DNA from: Metallyticus violacea
Lineage: Eukaryota; Arthropoda; Insecta; Mantodea; Metallyticidae
Length of the DNA stretch: 64,000 nt
NCBI GenBank assembly: GCA_030762175.1
Contig: CM060831.1
Location: 69,259,001-69,323,000, forward strand
Reading direction: 5' to 3'
Shown: in pieces, positions 10,207-23,032 of the stretch
Numbering within the stretch: position 1 is the first letter of the stretch
How the letters are laid out: each line of letters begins with the position of its first letter
Notes under the pieces: generated by a model
Databases searched by the model: none
Told to the model about the DNA's origin: nothing
The model's input: the letters and a program-made list of their open reading frames with translations, nothing else
Position numbers and translations under genes: made by a program

Positions 10207-12834
10207 GGTTCGTCTTAAGATGCTGTTCAAAGTCACCTTGTATGAAAATATATTTAAATAAAGTAATCCTAATCACCATCATCATATTTCCGTTTTAGGC
10301 TCAATATGTTCCATTCCCCCCCCCCCCCCCCCCGGTTTCGTTTTCGTCTTACCATTTTGTTGTTGGTGTTTCATGTAAATGTTGATCAAAATGTTGTATA
10401 AATGAAATTTTAAAGCATAAAATAAATGCAATACATCCTACTTTCATAATGAAGTTTTTTTTTTCCCCCATTTGAAAGGTTTTAAGAGCCTATTGAGATT
10501 TGTGAATTTTGTAAAGAAAATTTTAAAATATCTATTTTTTTCGAATTCAATTGTTTTTTTACTTTTATTGCATTAAAATGTTTTATGTAATATCCTTCAG
10601 ATTTTTAACATTTCATCAGTAAACTTGTCACAAATTACTACAATTAATTTTATTAGTTTTGGGGAAAAAATGTTAAAAACGTAGTATCAAATATGTTTAG
10701 CGATTTTATGTTAAAACAATCGAGGGAATACAAAAAAGCTATCTGGCAATTTGTTTTCTCAGCTTCAAATTAATATGTTAATATTTTTATTTGGTCAATA
10801 TGATAAATTCTACATGTTATGGAATATTTAACACATTTGCATATGGAAGTAAGTAAAACAAATATTTCTATCTAAAACCTTTTAGGGATATCAACATATA
10901 TAGAAATTTGTCCATCTGTGCTATACTAGTAGAGCAGCTTGTGATAAAATATTGTGAGAAAATTTAAATTTTCAGGGTATAATATAACTTAAATTGTAAG
11001 AAAAGACTTACTGGGTTCATAGTCCGGTACGCTATCGGAAATTAATTTTACCTACGGGAAATTATCGCCATCTGCCGAAGAAAAGCTTATCGTTCAGTCG
11101 AAACTCACAGCCTGCATTTTTTGTTTCTTTATTGTTTATTAATAGTGCATAGTAATTTATATTGCACTTAGCGTTATAATAGATGCTTGAAGTACCTGCC
11201 CTCCGTGAGGCATACCTGAATTCTTTTGAAAAGATTTGGACATACTCGCCGCAATTTATCGTTCCTAATTCTGTAAACTGCCTCCCGGATATTTTGTTTC
11301 GGCGCCTTTGCGGGTTTTATTTCATTTACAGGAGTAATTTAATACGGACGAAGATGCAACAGCTAATTGGCTTTATACGCACCGCCGAGAGATACAACAA
11401 TTTGCTGAGTTAATTATGCTGAGGACTTTCAAGAAGTGTCTAATCTTTTTCGTTAGGCTTCTCTTCTTTTATTTTTTTATTCTTTTTTATTTTTTTTTTT
11501 ATTTATTTATTTATTTTTTTTTTTTTGTCCCGCTTCCTGTTGGTGGAAAACTTCCTGGGTTAGAGCTTTGAGCACTAACATAAATATTGCACCTCCGGAA
11601 GAGATGTTACTCCTGGAAATTTAGCAACACATTCTCTTCTACAGTACGCTAGAACAAAGAATATTTTTTTCTTTATTCTAGCTTATATATCTCTCGGCAT
11701 TCTTCACAATACACAGCAGAAAGTCTAACTTGACTTCCTACAGAAGTTCAGCTGAAATAGTTGGCGTGATGAACACGACCTAGCTTGCTCAATTGCCTCC
11801 GTCAGCGGAACTTCAACTCCAGTCTTTCCGGGAATCGCGTGTCCGGATTCCGCTAGTGTATACAAACTCTGATTGCCTAGTGAAATGAGGGCGTGGCATT
11901 TATACTCAGAACTAAAATATTTTATCATTTCATAGTCCGTTCTGTAAATCCTATAGGTATGAATAACAAAAGGCAACGTGATAGAAATGACAATATCATT
12001 CCTTGCAGTGTGGAATGCAAAAAGAAGTGGGGAAAAAATCACTGGCTGTTTAACCAATTCTATGCTGTTACTCTAAATCGAATCCTCGCATAACAAACAG
12101 AGGTGTAGCGACTTTTTGATGCTTCCTTTGAAGAAACCGACTTTACTGAAGTATTCTGTAGCACACAGGAGTGCTAATAGTGAAATACTGAGAGAATCCC
12201 TTTTGAAGTGTCACTCTCACAAGGGGCAGAGCTTGGACCTTCACCTTCAGACAAATCTGAGAAGACATAATAAAGAAATGTCTTTTGAGCAGAACATGCT
12301 ACTACAGTAGATGTACTTCTGCATTAAAGTGCATTTCTTAAACTGTTCTTTGTTGTAGCTTCTTTCATCTTGTTAGCATTCACAAAGCTCGGAAATAAAA
12401 CAAACGCTCTACTCTTCCTTAAACTGGTAGAAAGTAGAGCAGAAACGTGGAAGGAGAAAATCTGCATGGTTTTTAGTTTAGCTCTGAGAGAGTAGCGAAG
12501 TAATACCTTGTAAGCCGGGTATTTCATCTTTTAAAGACAGCTGACTTCTCTAAGAAAATAATCTAGTGCACCGATATCAAAATACGCGCTGAAGATTACG
12601 ATGGTCTTCGTATTTTGTTCAAATAAAATGCGTTTATAAATCTAATGCCATAATAAGAATACTGATACATGATGAATTTTATTTTATTGAAAATAAATAT
12701 CAACCAGCATTTTATATCACAGTTACTATTGTTTTCCAACTATACTCTTGTAAGTGACGTCATCGCTTTTCCTCCAATAATTATATTAGTTTATAAGCAT
12801 ATCAAATTACAACACATAAGTTAAATTAGGCTTT
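10207..12834. other. no gene recognised
   Basis: AT-rich. A C19 homopolymer lies at 10316-10334 and a T-rich tract at 11465-11527. The region 11700-12310 is slightly richer in GC and holds three overlapping frames of 64-110 codons on both strands (minus 11725-12057, + 11893-12093, + 12116-12310). None contains a domain I recognise, so I do not call them genes. Confidence 0.4.
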
Positions 12835-13102
12835 CTAATAGCGTTTAACGCCGTTTTTACTACTGAGGCAACATAAGCGGTGGACGCTGGTGATATATGA
12901 GATGAAATGATTAGGATAGGACATGTTTTAAGGAAGGAAACGTTTCAGGCCTAAGTTTAAGGTACCTCTGTGGCATTTGCCTTTTATGAGGACTGAGGAA
13001 AACCTGAAAAAAAACCCAGTCAGGGAGGACGGTCCTGATGGGAATCGAACCCCAGACCTCCCGCTAACTTGTCCGCGCCTTAACGACCTTGGCCATCCGT
13101 GG
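12835..13102 (-). mobile_element. SINE family A copy
   Basis: Complement of family A: starts taatagcgtttaacgccg, contains gaggaaaacctg and cagggaggacggtcctg, and ends ttggccatccgtgg (the head). B box complement GGAATCGAACCCC. A poly(A) run at 13198-13210 lies outside its head end. Confidence 0.85.
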
Positions 13103-16100
13103 AAGTTATCCTTTAGGCGTAGTGGAATTCAACCTCATTTACGCACATATTTCATCATTCATCTCTTCGTTGTTATAAGGGACGTTAAACTGTTCAAAAA
13201 AAAAAAAAAATAGCAGGCCAGGATATCGATCTTCCACAACCTATCCAGTTATTTGGTAATCGCTGATCTAAAACCGCTTTAGCACCAAGAGAAAAGTGAT
13301 ACGGTACACAGTCATGCATGAACCATATGAGCTATGGCATTTTAAGTTCAGTGGAACTTTTCTATCTTCTTCTTCGCTCTCGGGTTTAGTCAATGTTGCC
13401 TGTTCCATCCTCACAATACAATTACATTCATATTTCCGTGGGTGTCCTACATATATTTTTGCTTTTGGCTTATAATTTACGATATTCCTGATATATCTAG
13501 TCGTCCATTCTATCCAGATGCATTTTTCAATTTCCCTTTTATTCTTTTATTTCATCATTCAGTGGATATATGTTGCGTTCGTTTTGTATGTTGTTATTTT
13601 TTATCTGGTCCTTTTTTGTGCATCTTTTTTACATTGCATTAGAATCTCATTTCGGCTACTAATTATCTGTTTTCAGTATTCGCTTCTACATAAAAACACC
13701 AGCAGTCGTTGTTTTATAAAATGTCAGTTTTTATTATTTGAGAACCTTTTTCAATGTTATATTTGTTGTTGCGCAGGTAGCTTCAATTTTTGTTCTGTAT
13801 CTTCATCATAGTCACTACTAGGCATCGAAATTTTTAAGCTTTTAACGTCAAATTAGTACACTCAACCTAGATCAATACAAAAATATATATGTGCCACCGC
13901 CCGGCTTGTAAACAAGAACTAATGAGTGACACGCCCCTTACATCTGATGTCTAAGTACATCATCAACATAGCTTCATTCTGGTTTTAGTACTTGGAAAAA
14001 CCGATGTCTAGTCACAGTTAATATCGTAGCCGAAATATCTGAAAGTGAATACCTAAAGTAGATTTTTTTTGTTTATTTGCAAATTAAGTCCATTTCTTTT
14101 GTAGTCATACAGCAAATGTATTTTGTTCTACTTTCACTTTAAAGACCTATAACATCACTATTAATATGGTCTTGTGCACAGTAGAGATTATCTATTAAAT
14201 ACTAAACATTTTTTTTTATTTTAAAAAAACGTGCTTTTACTTGCATCTATGGAAATTCAAATTTCTCCTTGCTGTGCTAAATTACATAAAACAAATTTAA
14301 AGTTTCAGCAGAGGCTCTTAAGATAGGGTTAAACAGAAGGACGAGTAACTACATGAAAACTTACATAGATTAAAAGTATATTTGCTCATGTAATATTCAG
14401 TTTACATGTAAAATTACAATAATATGCAGGAAAGTAAGAGCGATATTTTTCTAAAATAATAATTTATTCAAATAAACGTTATTAAGATGCTTTGTCTCTA
14501 TTACGTGTGTAAAACATAAATTTGCATGGTTTTTTTTATTGAACACCGCACCTCAAAGAGCATTTCATTAGAAGACGTATATAAATCACGAACTATTTCT
14601 TTTTTCTGAGGGAATATTTGATAAATATGTGTGGATGGCTTATTTTTATTACATGATATTCATTTATGGTTAAAAATGTAGAATTTTTGGTTTTTCCAGG
14701 TCGTTCCCATTAAGAAACCAAAGTAACATTTAATAAATATTTTGTTAAATGCCTACACTGCAAATGTTGCTTTTTGCCAGCATGCTTCCTTGTTTATCTA
14801 CAAGGTAGCCATCGTGATCATATATAAGCTTCATGCTTGGTTTTTTTAATAGTACGCTCATTTAGAACCAAAAACGTTAATTAATCTTAAGTTAGGAGTA
14901 AGAAGAGCTGTATATTTGTAGAATTTTATGATAATTTTATATTTTTAGCCCCATAAGATGTTCTAAATCTCTTTAACTCGCTTTTTTTTTAAAAAAAATT
15001 AAAGTTAGAACAAGTACTCGAGCTAAGATTTATATATTATACGCTATTTACAGGTAAATACATTAACATTAATGTTTACCCTACTATCAACATTTCTGTT
15101 TTTCACGAATCCTAAAGTTTAGATATAAGCACCTCCTATGAAAGAGAAGTGCACCTAAGACAATGCGCGGCATACGAGGAACCTGATCCCTGCAGTAATT
15201 CTGGTACAGATGTATGTCGTGTGTGCGCCATAGTGCGGCAGTGTGACCGCATCGGACTGTTGCTCTGCAGCAGCCAGCCGTTACTTCCTTCCGGTCGATC
15301 GTAATTATCGATCTCGTGCGATATCGAAGCCCAGAAAACAAAGTGAACACAGGGGATTGCTACGTAGCAATGATTTTCTCATTTCTCCCTTACCATTCAT
15401 TACAAGCGAGGTACAGTAAAGCGAGAAAGAAAATTGCAGAGTGCTTTTATTTTTCAGAGGATGAAAGAGAAAGAGAGCGGTAGGCTGATAACAGGAGGAG
15501 TGAGTAAAGCAAAGTTTCCCTCAGATGTGTTAACTTGCGTTTTGTTTTTGTTTTTTTCCATTTTAGAAAATGGATGACACGAGTAAGGAAATGTGTTGAA
15601 TCTGTGCCAAGTTCTGCAAGTAGTGACAATTTCATAACTCGTGAATATTTCTTTTGTTATTGTTGTCAGTTTGACGCTCCTTTGGAGATTCTGAATAATA
15701 TTAAATACTTTAGTACATAAATTCACAGACCGCTGCTGGTATTTATCTTGGACAAGAGAAGAAATGGGTTGGAAACTGAAGTTAGTCAAGATTCAAAACT
15801 GTGGATGACGGACCTGATGAAATATAATAGCAAATGTATTGTTTAATTGAGAGTACTAATATGTGCATATTTATTTTATGGGAAGAAAACCATTCTCATC
15901 TTCTGGCGTTCCAGTAAAAAACTACTGACGGATTGCAGTGAGGTTAACATAGGGTAGTAGGTGTTAGCCAAGGGATGCTCTATTTTATTTTGTTATTTGT
16001 ATTTATCTTTTATTCTATAATTCGGAATAAATTAGTTATTATTATTAGTAGCAGCAATTTACTTTTATTGTCGGTTTAAAAGTACACACAAGTGAGTATA

Positions 16101-16130
16101 AATATCGCATGGACTTTACGGCTATATGTA
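13103..16130. other. no gene recognised
   Basis: AT-rich. The segment 15150-15320 is richer in GC and CpG, and carries an 87-codon minus-strand frame (15087-15350) without a known domain. Polypyrimidine-rich frames at 13442-13811 are compositional. Confidence 0.4.
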
Positions 16131-16152
16131 TGTGTGTGTGTGTGTGTGTGTG
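16131..16152. repeat. (TG)n microsatellite
   Basis: Eleven TG units abutting the palindrome at 16157. Confidence 0.95.
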
Positions 16153-16156
16153 TAAT

Positions 16157-16298
16157 GTAACAAATTAACAGTAGTTATAATAGCACAAAAGGATAAAACA
16201 CCAAGAAAAAGTCACGCTTGAGATCGATATATTTCAAGTGTAACTTTTTCTTAGTGTTTTATCCTTTTGTGCTATTATAATTACTGTTAATTTGTTAC
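16157..16298. repeat. 142-bp near-perfect palindrome
   Basis: The left arm gtaacaaattaacagta... and its complement ...ttactgttaatttgttac pair over about 64 bases, with roughly four mismatches, all transitions. The loop at the centre is only a few bases (around 16225-16230). A transcript would form a long hairpin. It could be a foldback MITE, a snap-back duplication or a small-RNA precursor. Confidence 0.9.
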
Positions 16299-16711
16299 AG
16301 TGTTAATAGCGTTACTTTATTTTTATTTTTCTTTTATATTATATATATTAATAGCGTGTTTATAAAAGTCAAAATATATGTACAAACAAACGTATACGCA
16401 TACATCACGCGTTTTCTATGAGTAATTTTATATACTCTGAGTTTATAATGTATTAATTAAATGTTGTGTACTTTTCCACTTAATAATACAATCGCTCAAT
16501 CATACAAGAGAATAGAACCATAATCACTCTAATGAATCTTCTTGAGTTTCTGTGTAACCAAGTGGCCCGAATAGTTTCAACCTTGCGGTTACTCAACTAT
16601 CAGGCAACTTACATCTAAAAATTAACTCGACCAAAAATCAATTTAAATTGTGTTTCTACCCAAATTGATTCCTCATTTTTTTTATTTATTTTCTTTAGCC
16701 ATTTTATTTTA

Positions 16712-16777
16712 ACCTTACCTAAATAATTCCCAAACCTTACCTAAATAATTCCCAAACCTTACGTAAATAATTCCCAA
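16712..16777. repeat. 22-bp tandem repeat x3
   Basis: Unit accttacctaaataattccc + aa, three copies, the third with one C-to-G change. It lies in or just past the 3' end of the adjacent non-LTR retrotransposon, where 3'UTR tandem repeats are common. Confidence 0.9.
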
Positions 16778-16849
16778 ACTCCTTGTTTTCATATTCACCA
16801 ACTTGTTCCCCTTATCTCTGTTGGTAGGTTATCCCACTTCTCAATCCTA

Positions 16850-17590
16850 AGTTTTGCTCTCATTTCTTTAGTTTCTCCACATCCTAAAGTGCCATGTAAA
16901 TTGCATTCCACACATTGGACATTCCTCTATATATAAACCTCCTCTTATTCCTTTCAGATTCATTGCCCCTATCCGGGCACATGCAATTCCATCCCTCATC
17001 CACCTGTCACCCTCATGTACATAATTCTCTCTACTCCATATTTCCTTTAGCACCCTATAAACCCTCTGTAACTTTTTACTATTAAAACTGCCTAAAATCT
17101 CCTGTCTTTCTATATCATCAATGTTTTGTTTAATTTCTCTCCAAAAGCTCATTCTGTACTTCCTCTATCATGCCACACCATACCCAAGGCTATTTTTCCA
17201 TTATCTCATTGATTCTACTTACCAGTATTTCCTCCCCTCACTCTCTCTTGTATTTCAAACACAGCTCTCTTCAGATTCTTAATCCTAAACCTATATTTCA
17301 GAGTTCCTGTCATTATTCTTCCTTTACTCCCTACTCCCCACTCTACCTAATTCAGCTTGTGCTACTCCATTTGGCGAGCTTTTTGGTAGGCCCATAATCT
17401 GTTTGCAGAAATTCCTGTTAATCAAATCTACGTTTAGCCATCCTCCAGCACTATCTCAAACATCATTTTAGCCTCTACTACTACCGTATATAATTTCTCC
17501 AATCACTTTGTATGCATGTCTGGTACTTTATGCCTACAGGCAGTAATAGCTTTCAAAGTGAGCCTAGAGTAAAAATTATAGAACCTTAAG
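16850..17590 (-). pseudogene. non-LTR (jockey-like) retrotransposon, ORF2 C-terminus
   Basis: Minus-strand frames, with shifts, read MFEIVLEDG, LWAYQKA / GLPKSSPNGVAQAELGR, then NIDDIERQEILGSFN, RDGIACARIGAMNLKGIRGG and ECPMCGMQ with a following TWH. The GLPKSSP-x-VA-x-AELGR block and the terminal CxxC...H motif are typical of the region after the reverse transcriptase domain in jockey/CR1-type elements. Reverse transcriptase itself is absent, so this is a 5'-truncated insertion, further broken by stops. The longest intact piece is 94 codons (16868-17152). Confidence 0.75.
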
Positions 17591-18832
17591 AGATGGAGAA
17601 TATATAACAGTTTAAATGTTATATGTATTACAAATATTATATTCGCTATAGAGCTATCTCCCTTTATCACATCATAAAAAATAATGGAATTGATTCTGTA
17701 AATGCGTTGGTACCCTACAGACGCATTTCAAAATACTAATTAGAACGTTCTGGTCATTAATTAAGAAAGCTATGTCATTCTTTGCCTTATTTATAAGCTA
17801 TAACCCATAGTAATCCCGTACTATTATATCCGAAATAAAACCTCTTCCGCACGAATTGTTTTCAATCTAAATTGATTAAGAAACGTGCCATAGAAGCGGA
17901 GGATGTCTGGATACGAGTGCCATTTCCATTCTGCACGTTCGCTCACGGCACTCTGTACAATAAATCCTATAGCTGAACTTGGCAAACGCTTCTTCTCAAT
18001 TTCCTGCAGTTATGTTCTCTAGAGGAGGAAAACAGTTCGAAACTGCGCCACAATTATCTGAAATAAGGAATTGCAGAAGAGAGCGAGGTATTGGAGCATA
18101 ATGATGTTTTCAAAGCGCCACTTCAGAAATATAACATGTTTCAAGCACTTCTATGTGACTACTTTACTGCGTGTTTATGTTTCCTTATTTTATATAATAT
18201 TAAACTTTTATCACATTCTCAAATTATTTCAAGATAACGAATTAGGCCTTGTTAAAGAAAAAAGTTAAACAGGAGCACTTAGCGTGGTTTAATGGAATGT
18301 GATATTGATTATACATAAATTATTGCAATTAAAATTACTCATAATTATTTTATATCGCATTGGCACTATATTTCCACAGGAAAATTAACGAAAAATCTGT
18401 CTCTTTGGTGATTAAAGGAATGTACAATTATGTACAAAATGCTGGGTTGGAAGCATGGCCACTTTAAGTATATCCTGAATTGTTGGTTTGTAAATAAAGG
18501 GGCTGCCTATACTGTTTTAGTCCTAAATCCTGATACGAGGTATAGCAGCGTACTTGTCTTTGCAGATAAATGTCATTTGACATGTTACAAGATGTTTTTG
18601 CTCAAAGTCACTTGTGGTTTACATTAAATTTAACGAAGCGAATATCGTTAAAATATTAGCGGAGACATTCCAATCAAAAGAAACTTGAATAATAATTAAT
18701 TAGTTGTTTTGAAAGGTTTTATGCCTTTCTGCTGCAGCAGGATTTTTTAAGAACCTACATTAATTTACACATTGTAATATAAATGAATATTGTTTATATA
18801 AAATTATTTTACGCATTACCAAATTTGTTTTG
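17591..18832. other. no gene recognised
   Basis: Two 65-codon + frames (18071-18268 and 18430-18627) lack motifs. Nothing else is seen. Confidence 0.45.
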
Positions 18833-18960
18833 TCGGCCTCTGTGGTCTAGGAGTAACACGCTCCCCTCTAGACTGAAGATTCACGGGTTTAAACCCGGCC
18901 GAGATCGATAAATTTTTCGAGACGTAAAAATCTTAAGAGGAAGTCATCCAGGAGGAGCTT
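18833..18960 (+). mobile_element. SINE head, family B-related, 3' truncated
   Basis: tRNA-like head (GGCCTCTGTGGTCTAGGAGT; B box GGGTTTAAACCCGGCC) followed by the family B body start gatcgataaatttttcgagacg and gtaaaaatctta, then divergence. The head differs from other family B copies and may mark a subfamily. Confidence 0.65.
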
Positions 18961-19598
18961 ATGGGCTTACCACTATCCTCCTGACTGTACGTAATTTCAA
19001 GTCCAGATTACACAAAATTTTGTTCAATATGTAAAATGCGAACTAACTCTAGAAATAGATACAGATAAATTGCGAAATGAGGGGAAATGATAAAGTTTCC
19101 ATTCCTTACTTTAATCCAGGCTTATGACTGGCGGATCTTAAAGTTGTGTAGTTAAAAACTTACTCATCTACATGCTGACTCATGAGATATAATTTATTTT
19201 GTTTTATTTAGGAAATCATATAAGGATAAAGCGCATATTTAATTTACTCCTGTGCTCAGATATTTTCTTTCCAGAACATCGCATTTACATTTTACTGACT
19301 GTAGTGGTATAAAGTTCACTTTTACTACACCATTTTGTTCGTTTTGGTCTCACAATTCTCCTTGCTATTCCTTCAGACTTCTCTACTGTTTCCTGAGTTA
19401 GATGCCCTTTCAACACTTCTACATTCTGCTTGTTACTCCCTGCAGATTTCTGTATGAAAGAGAAAGTGGGCGTGTGTACATGATAAAATTATTTGGGTGT
19501 TAATAGTATTATCGTATAGTTATATTGTCTGCCCGTGTTATATAGTAGCATTTAATGTCTGTGGATCTATGTGATGATATCTTGTTAAATAAACACCG

Positions 19599-19600
<2 letters not shown>
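18961..19600. other. no gene recognised
   Basis: AT-rich spacer before the tetranucleotide repeat. Confidence 0.45.
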
Positions 19601-19683
<83 letters not shown>

Positions 19684-19838
19684 CATCCATCCATCCATCC
19701 ATCCATCCATCCATCCATCTATCTGTCTGTCTGTCTGTCTGTGTCTGTCTGTCTGTCTGTGTCTGTCTGTCTGTCTGTGTCTGTCTTCCATCCATGCATA
19801 CATTCATCTATCCATCGTCCATCCATTTATCCATCTAC
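19601..19838. repeat. compound (ATCT)n(ATCC)n(CTGT)n repeat
   Basis: About 20 ATCT units, then about 9 CATC units, then CTGT units with GTGT interruptions, then mixed remnants. An open frame of Tyr/Leu/Ser repeats across it is a by-product. Confidence 0.95.
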
Positions 19839-21164
19839 TGGACTAATCGCACAAAATAACTTTACTATTTCCAAAAATTAGTAGAAATTTGTATCCGGAT
19901 AATGAAAATTAAATTTTAATTTGAAACGGACGCTTTCACCTGCGTTGATGCAAAATCTTTATATCCGTTCAGATGCAAGATAGGAATGCTGTTGATTCGT
20001 CCATGTAATTATCTGCCAGATAATCTGCAAGTTACATAATCTGTATTGTTTCTTCCATGTTTATGGTTAAGCTAAATAAATAAAATACTAAATGCTAAAC
20101 ACAGCGTATTTTAAATTACTTATCATATGAACGGTAAACAACGTACTTTTGATTACCAGCATAGCATTTATTATCTATGGCTCACAATTAAATACTTTCA
20201 GTAGATAGGGCTAGCTGCACGGTGCTGTTTTTTCCTTCGCCACATTCTTCGTTCGTCACATGTTTGCCCGAGTGTTTTCAGTTCATATTTTGCTAGTTAC
20301 AGTGCAGGTTCGACAGTAAGGTCTCTACTGGGAAATAATTTGTAGTTTGCACTTTGCATACATCCCTTCTGACGTCTGTAGATGATGTGTAAAATGGTTC
20401 ATATGGCCCGTAAGGACCCGGAACAAACTTAAGCCTAATTCTTATAAGCTGATGAAGAGCTTCTCTATTTTCAGTACCTTGTGTAACACTCATTATTGTC
20501 CTGGGATAATAAAACCGTGAAAACGTATAGTTCATATCTACATTGCGTCTGCTATATCAGTAAATGAATTATATCTAGTTTATCCTTCCTTTAGATTGGA
20601 AAACACATTTAAACCAAAATATTTTACATAAATATACCAAGAACAGAACTGGCGTCGTCTTTAATATCTAAGTAGAAGTCGAGCGCAAAAATAATAGACA
20701 CGTCAGAAAACCTTTTGTTTTTTTAAGATAGAGAACAGTGACCTGCCAAGTTGCGAAATATGGAGAATACCCGGGCGTCCCTGAAAAATTTACGGATAAA
20801 TGTACACACGTATTCTAAAAACATTAATGTTACTGCATTAAATGTAATTAAGCTTTAAAACCAATAAAATTCGCTGAATATGTTTATATGCTTCAATGCA
20901 CATTAGACTTGTCTCGACCCATCTCTAATACTACATGATAATTGCCTCAAGATGGTAGAAATGTCCCAATTATAACAAGTATTTAACTATTGAAAATGAA
21001 TGTATTCATATAGAAACAAAAAATAAGTATGTACATAGAAAGTTTATATGCTCTATATTTTACAGAAAATGAGTTATTGTTGATTTAAACTTGTTTCTAA
21101 GGCTTATAAATGTATAATAGTTAATTATGATGCAAATGTTAGGAAATCTCGTTTCGTAAACCCA
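19839..21164. other. no gene recognised
   Basis: An 80-codon minus-strand frame at 20293-20535 contains a Gly/Pro/Tyr-rich stretch (FVPGPYGPYEPFYTSS) but no splice or domain support. Confidence 0.4.
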
Positions 21165-21790
21165 AAATAAAATCACTTAAACACATATGTCAGATATTAT
21201 TTTTAGACAACCCTTAATATTTATAAATAAACTAAACAATTTATTAATTATAAATTACATTTATTCCAGTCATTCCGAAACGTTCCTTGTTTTAAAGCAA
21301 TAATAAAGTTCAAATATTTCTCACTAGAAGGTGAATGGAGGAAACCTTAACTAAATCTTTGGATAGTGTTAACCAATATCCTGGCGGTGATAATTATTAG
21401 TTTTTAAACGTATTTTGACGGAGTAAAATTACTAATAATTTGTTTTTATTATTCTTGCGTTTTCGTTACATATTACACTAAATAGTTATTTAAAACTTTT
21501 TTCGCGCTAAAAGAAGCTACGGTATGTTCTTGGGCATCGACAATAATGGGATTAGTTGTCATTTTCTTCCAGCCCTACATGGTTCCAGGGCTGTCATGAC
21601 TTCTTATGCAAATATATCTTAGAATTAAATGTATTTAATATCATTAAATTATCATATTAGAATATTGTCTGATTTCGCCATATTTGCGGCGTGATAAATT
21701 TAAAAATAAAAATTTTGTGATAGATTATAACCTAGAACTTTGAAAACAAGTTGAATCCACTTTAATAACCAAACCGAAGTTGGTAATGCC
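21165..21790 (-). repeat. dispersed ~630-bp repeat, copy 2
   Basis: Inverted relative to copy 1 at 4487-5115. Read on the minus strand it shows the same ordered blocks: caacttcggttt, gggctggaagaaaat, gtagcttcttttagcg, ttttactccgtcaaaatac, acaaggaacgtttcggaatg and ggttgtctaaaaataat. Confidence 0.65.
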
Positions 21791-23007
21791 CGAGTATTAT
21801 GAAACAGTCAGAGCACTGAGTGTTATAAAATAGTTTCTAATTTCAGGCCTTGTGTTAAAAGAACCACTTTAAGTATGAACTGTCATAAAACGTTATGTAC
21901 AGTTAAAAATTAATGAGCACCAGAATATTGCTGATCTAAAAGCAAGCAATACGCCAAGCAGAACTCACTCCGCCTACTGTTGCCGCAATCAGCAACGCTG
22001 CAGTTTGAAGAGAGGCGCAGAAGCGGTCGGGGGAACTTTCTTTTTATGTTATACCTGTACATTGTCGTTTTTGGGGTGATTGTAAATGGAATGGGAAACG
22101 TTGTTTTGTCACCGAGACATAAATGGCTTAATACTTTAAAAAAATGATGCCAACTCCATGAGCTTAGGAATAGTTGTAATTGTAAATTACCAAAACCCCA
22201 TTATATCCATTACAAATATACTGATCTGTTTCATATAGCGGATAACATGTTTGCTATAAATTTGATTGAAATTGCCTTAGGGCGATGACAGAAATCAGCT
22301 GTTGGACTCTCGATTTAGCAATTGGCCATATGTGGAACCGTATACATAGACTTCTGATACGCTATTCTTACATTAAAAGAGGTTAATTTGGTCAAATAGC
22401 TTGCTTTTCCAATAAGGTTCATCCAATCAGGAGAAACACACACTCAGGACAATGTAAGTAAATCCCGGAATTTACCCGCTCCCCCGAAGTTTTAACGCCC
22501 AATTTTCAATTCTAAAAAAACAAAAAACCCATTAGACAAAAATCGCCAATTATTTAGGCAGTGGTTTTCTTTGGCAATGTAAATGTGAGTAGAAATTGCT
22601 AAAGGTTGTAACTTTTGTTCTGTAGGAGTTGATTTTCAAAGACACGGATATCTTCATCTGAAACATTGTGTAATATTCTAACGATCTTTTCATTATTATA
22701 GTATTTTATAATTTCCATGAATTATCTTCAGCATATGATAGAGCTAAATCAAATTCATATATTTCAAAATGTGTACCTTCAAATACACAGTACGCTCATT
22801 TTTTCTAATTATATGTGTATGTTGAACGTAAAAACGTCTGTTATCTCGTATAAGCGTATTTTGAAATTTTCGGCCAAAATTCTATGAAGCGACGACCATA
22901 AACAAATGATGATGAACCTACCTGAATTGAAGTCATTCATAGCATTAGACAATGATTGATGAAAATATACAGAAGAAGGCTAAGAACTCCTTTGTTGGTT
23001 GAGAAGA

Positions 23008-23032
23008 TTATTATTATTATTATTATTATTAT
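23008..23032. repeat. (ATT)n microsatellite
   Basis: Eight ATT units. Confidence 0.95.

Noticed and set aside
16712..16777. CRISPR-like array
   Set aside because: Three 22-bp units are directly adjacent without spacers; a simple tandem repeat in a eukaryotic LINE tail.
18835..18910. A functional tRNA gene
   Set aside because: T arm looks good (GGGTTTAAACCC), but the rest does not fold properly and a SINE body follows.
19555..19881. 108-codon Tyr/Leu/Ser-repeat protein
   Set aside because: Translation of the ATCT/ATCC/CTGT microsatellite.
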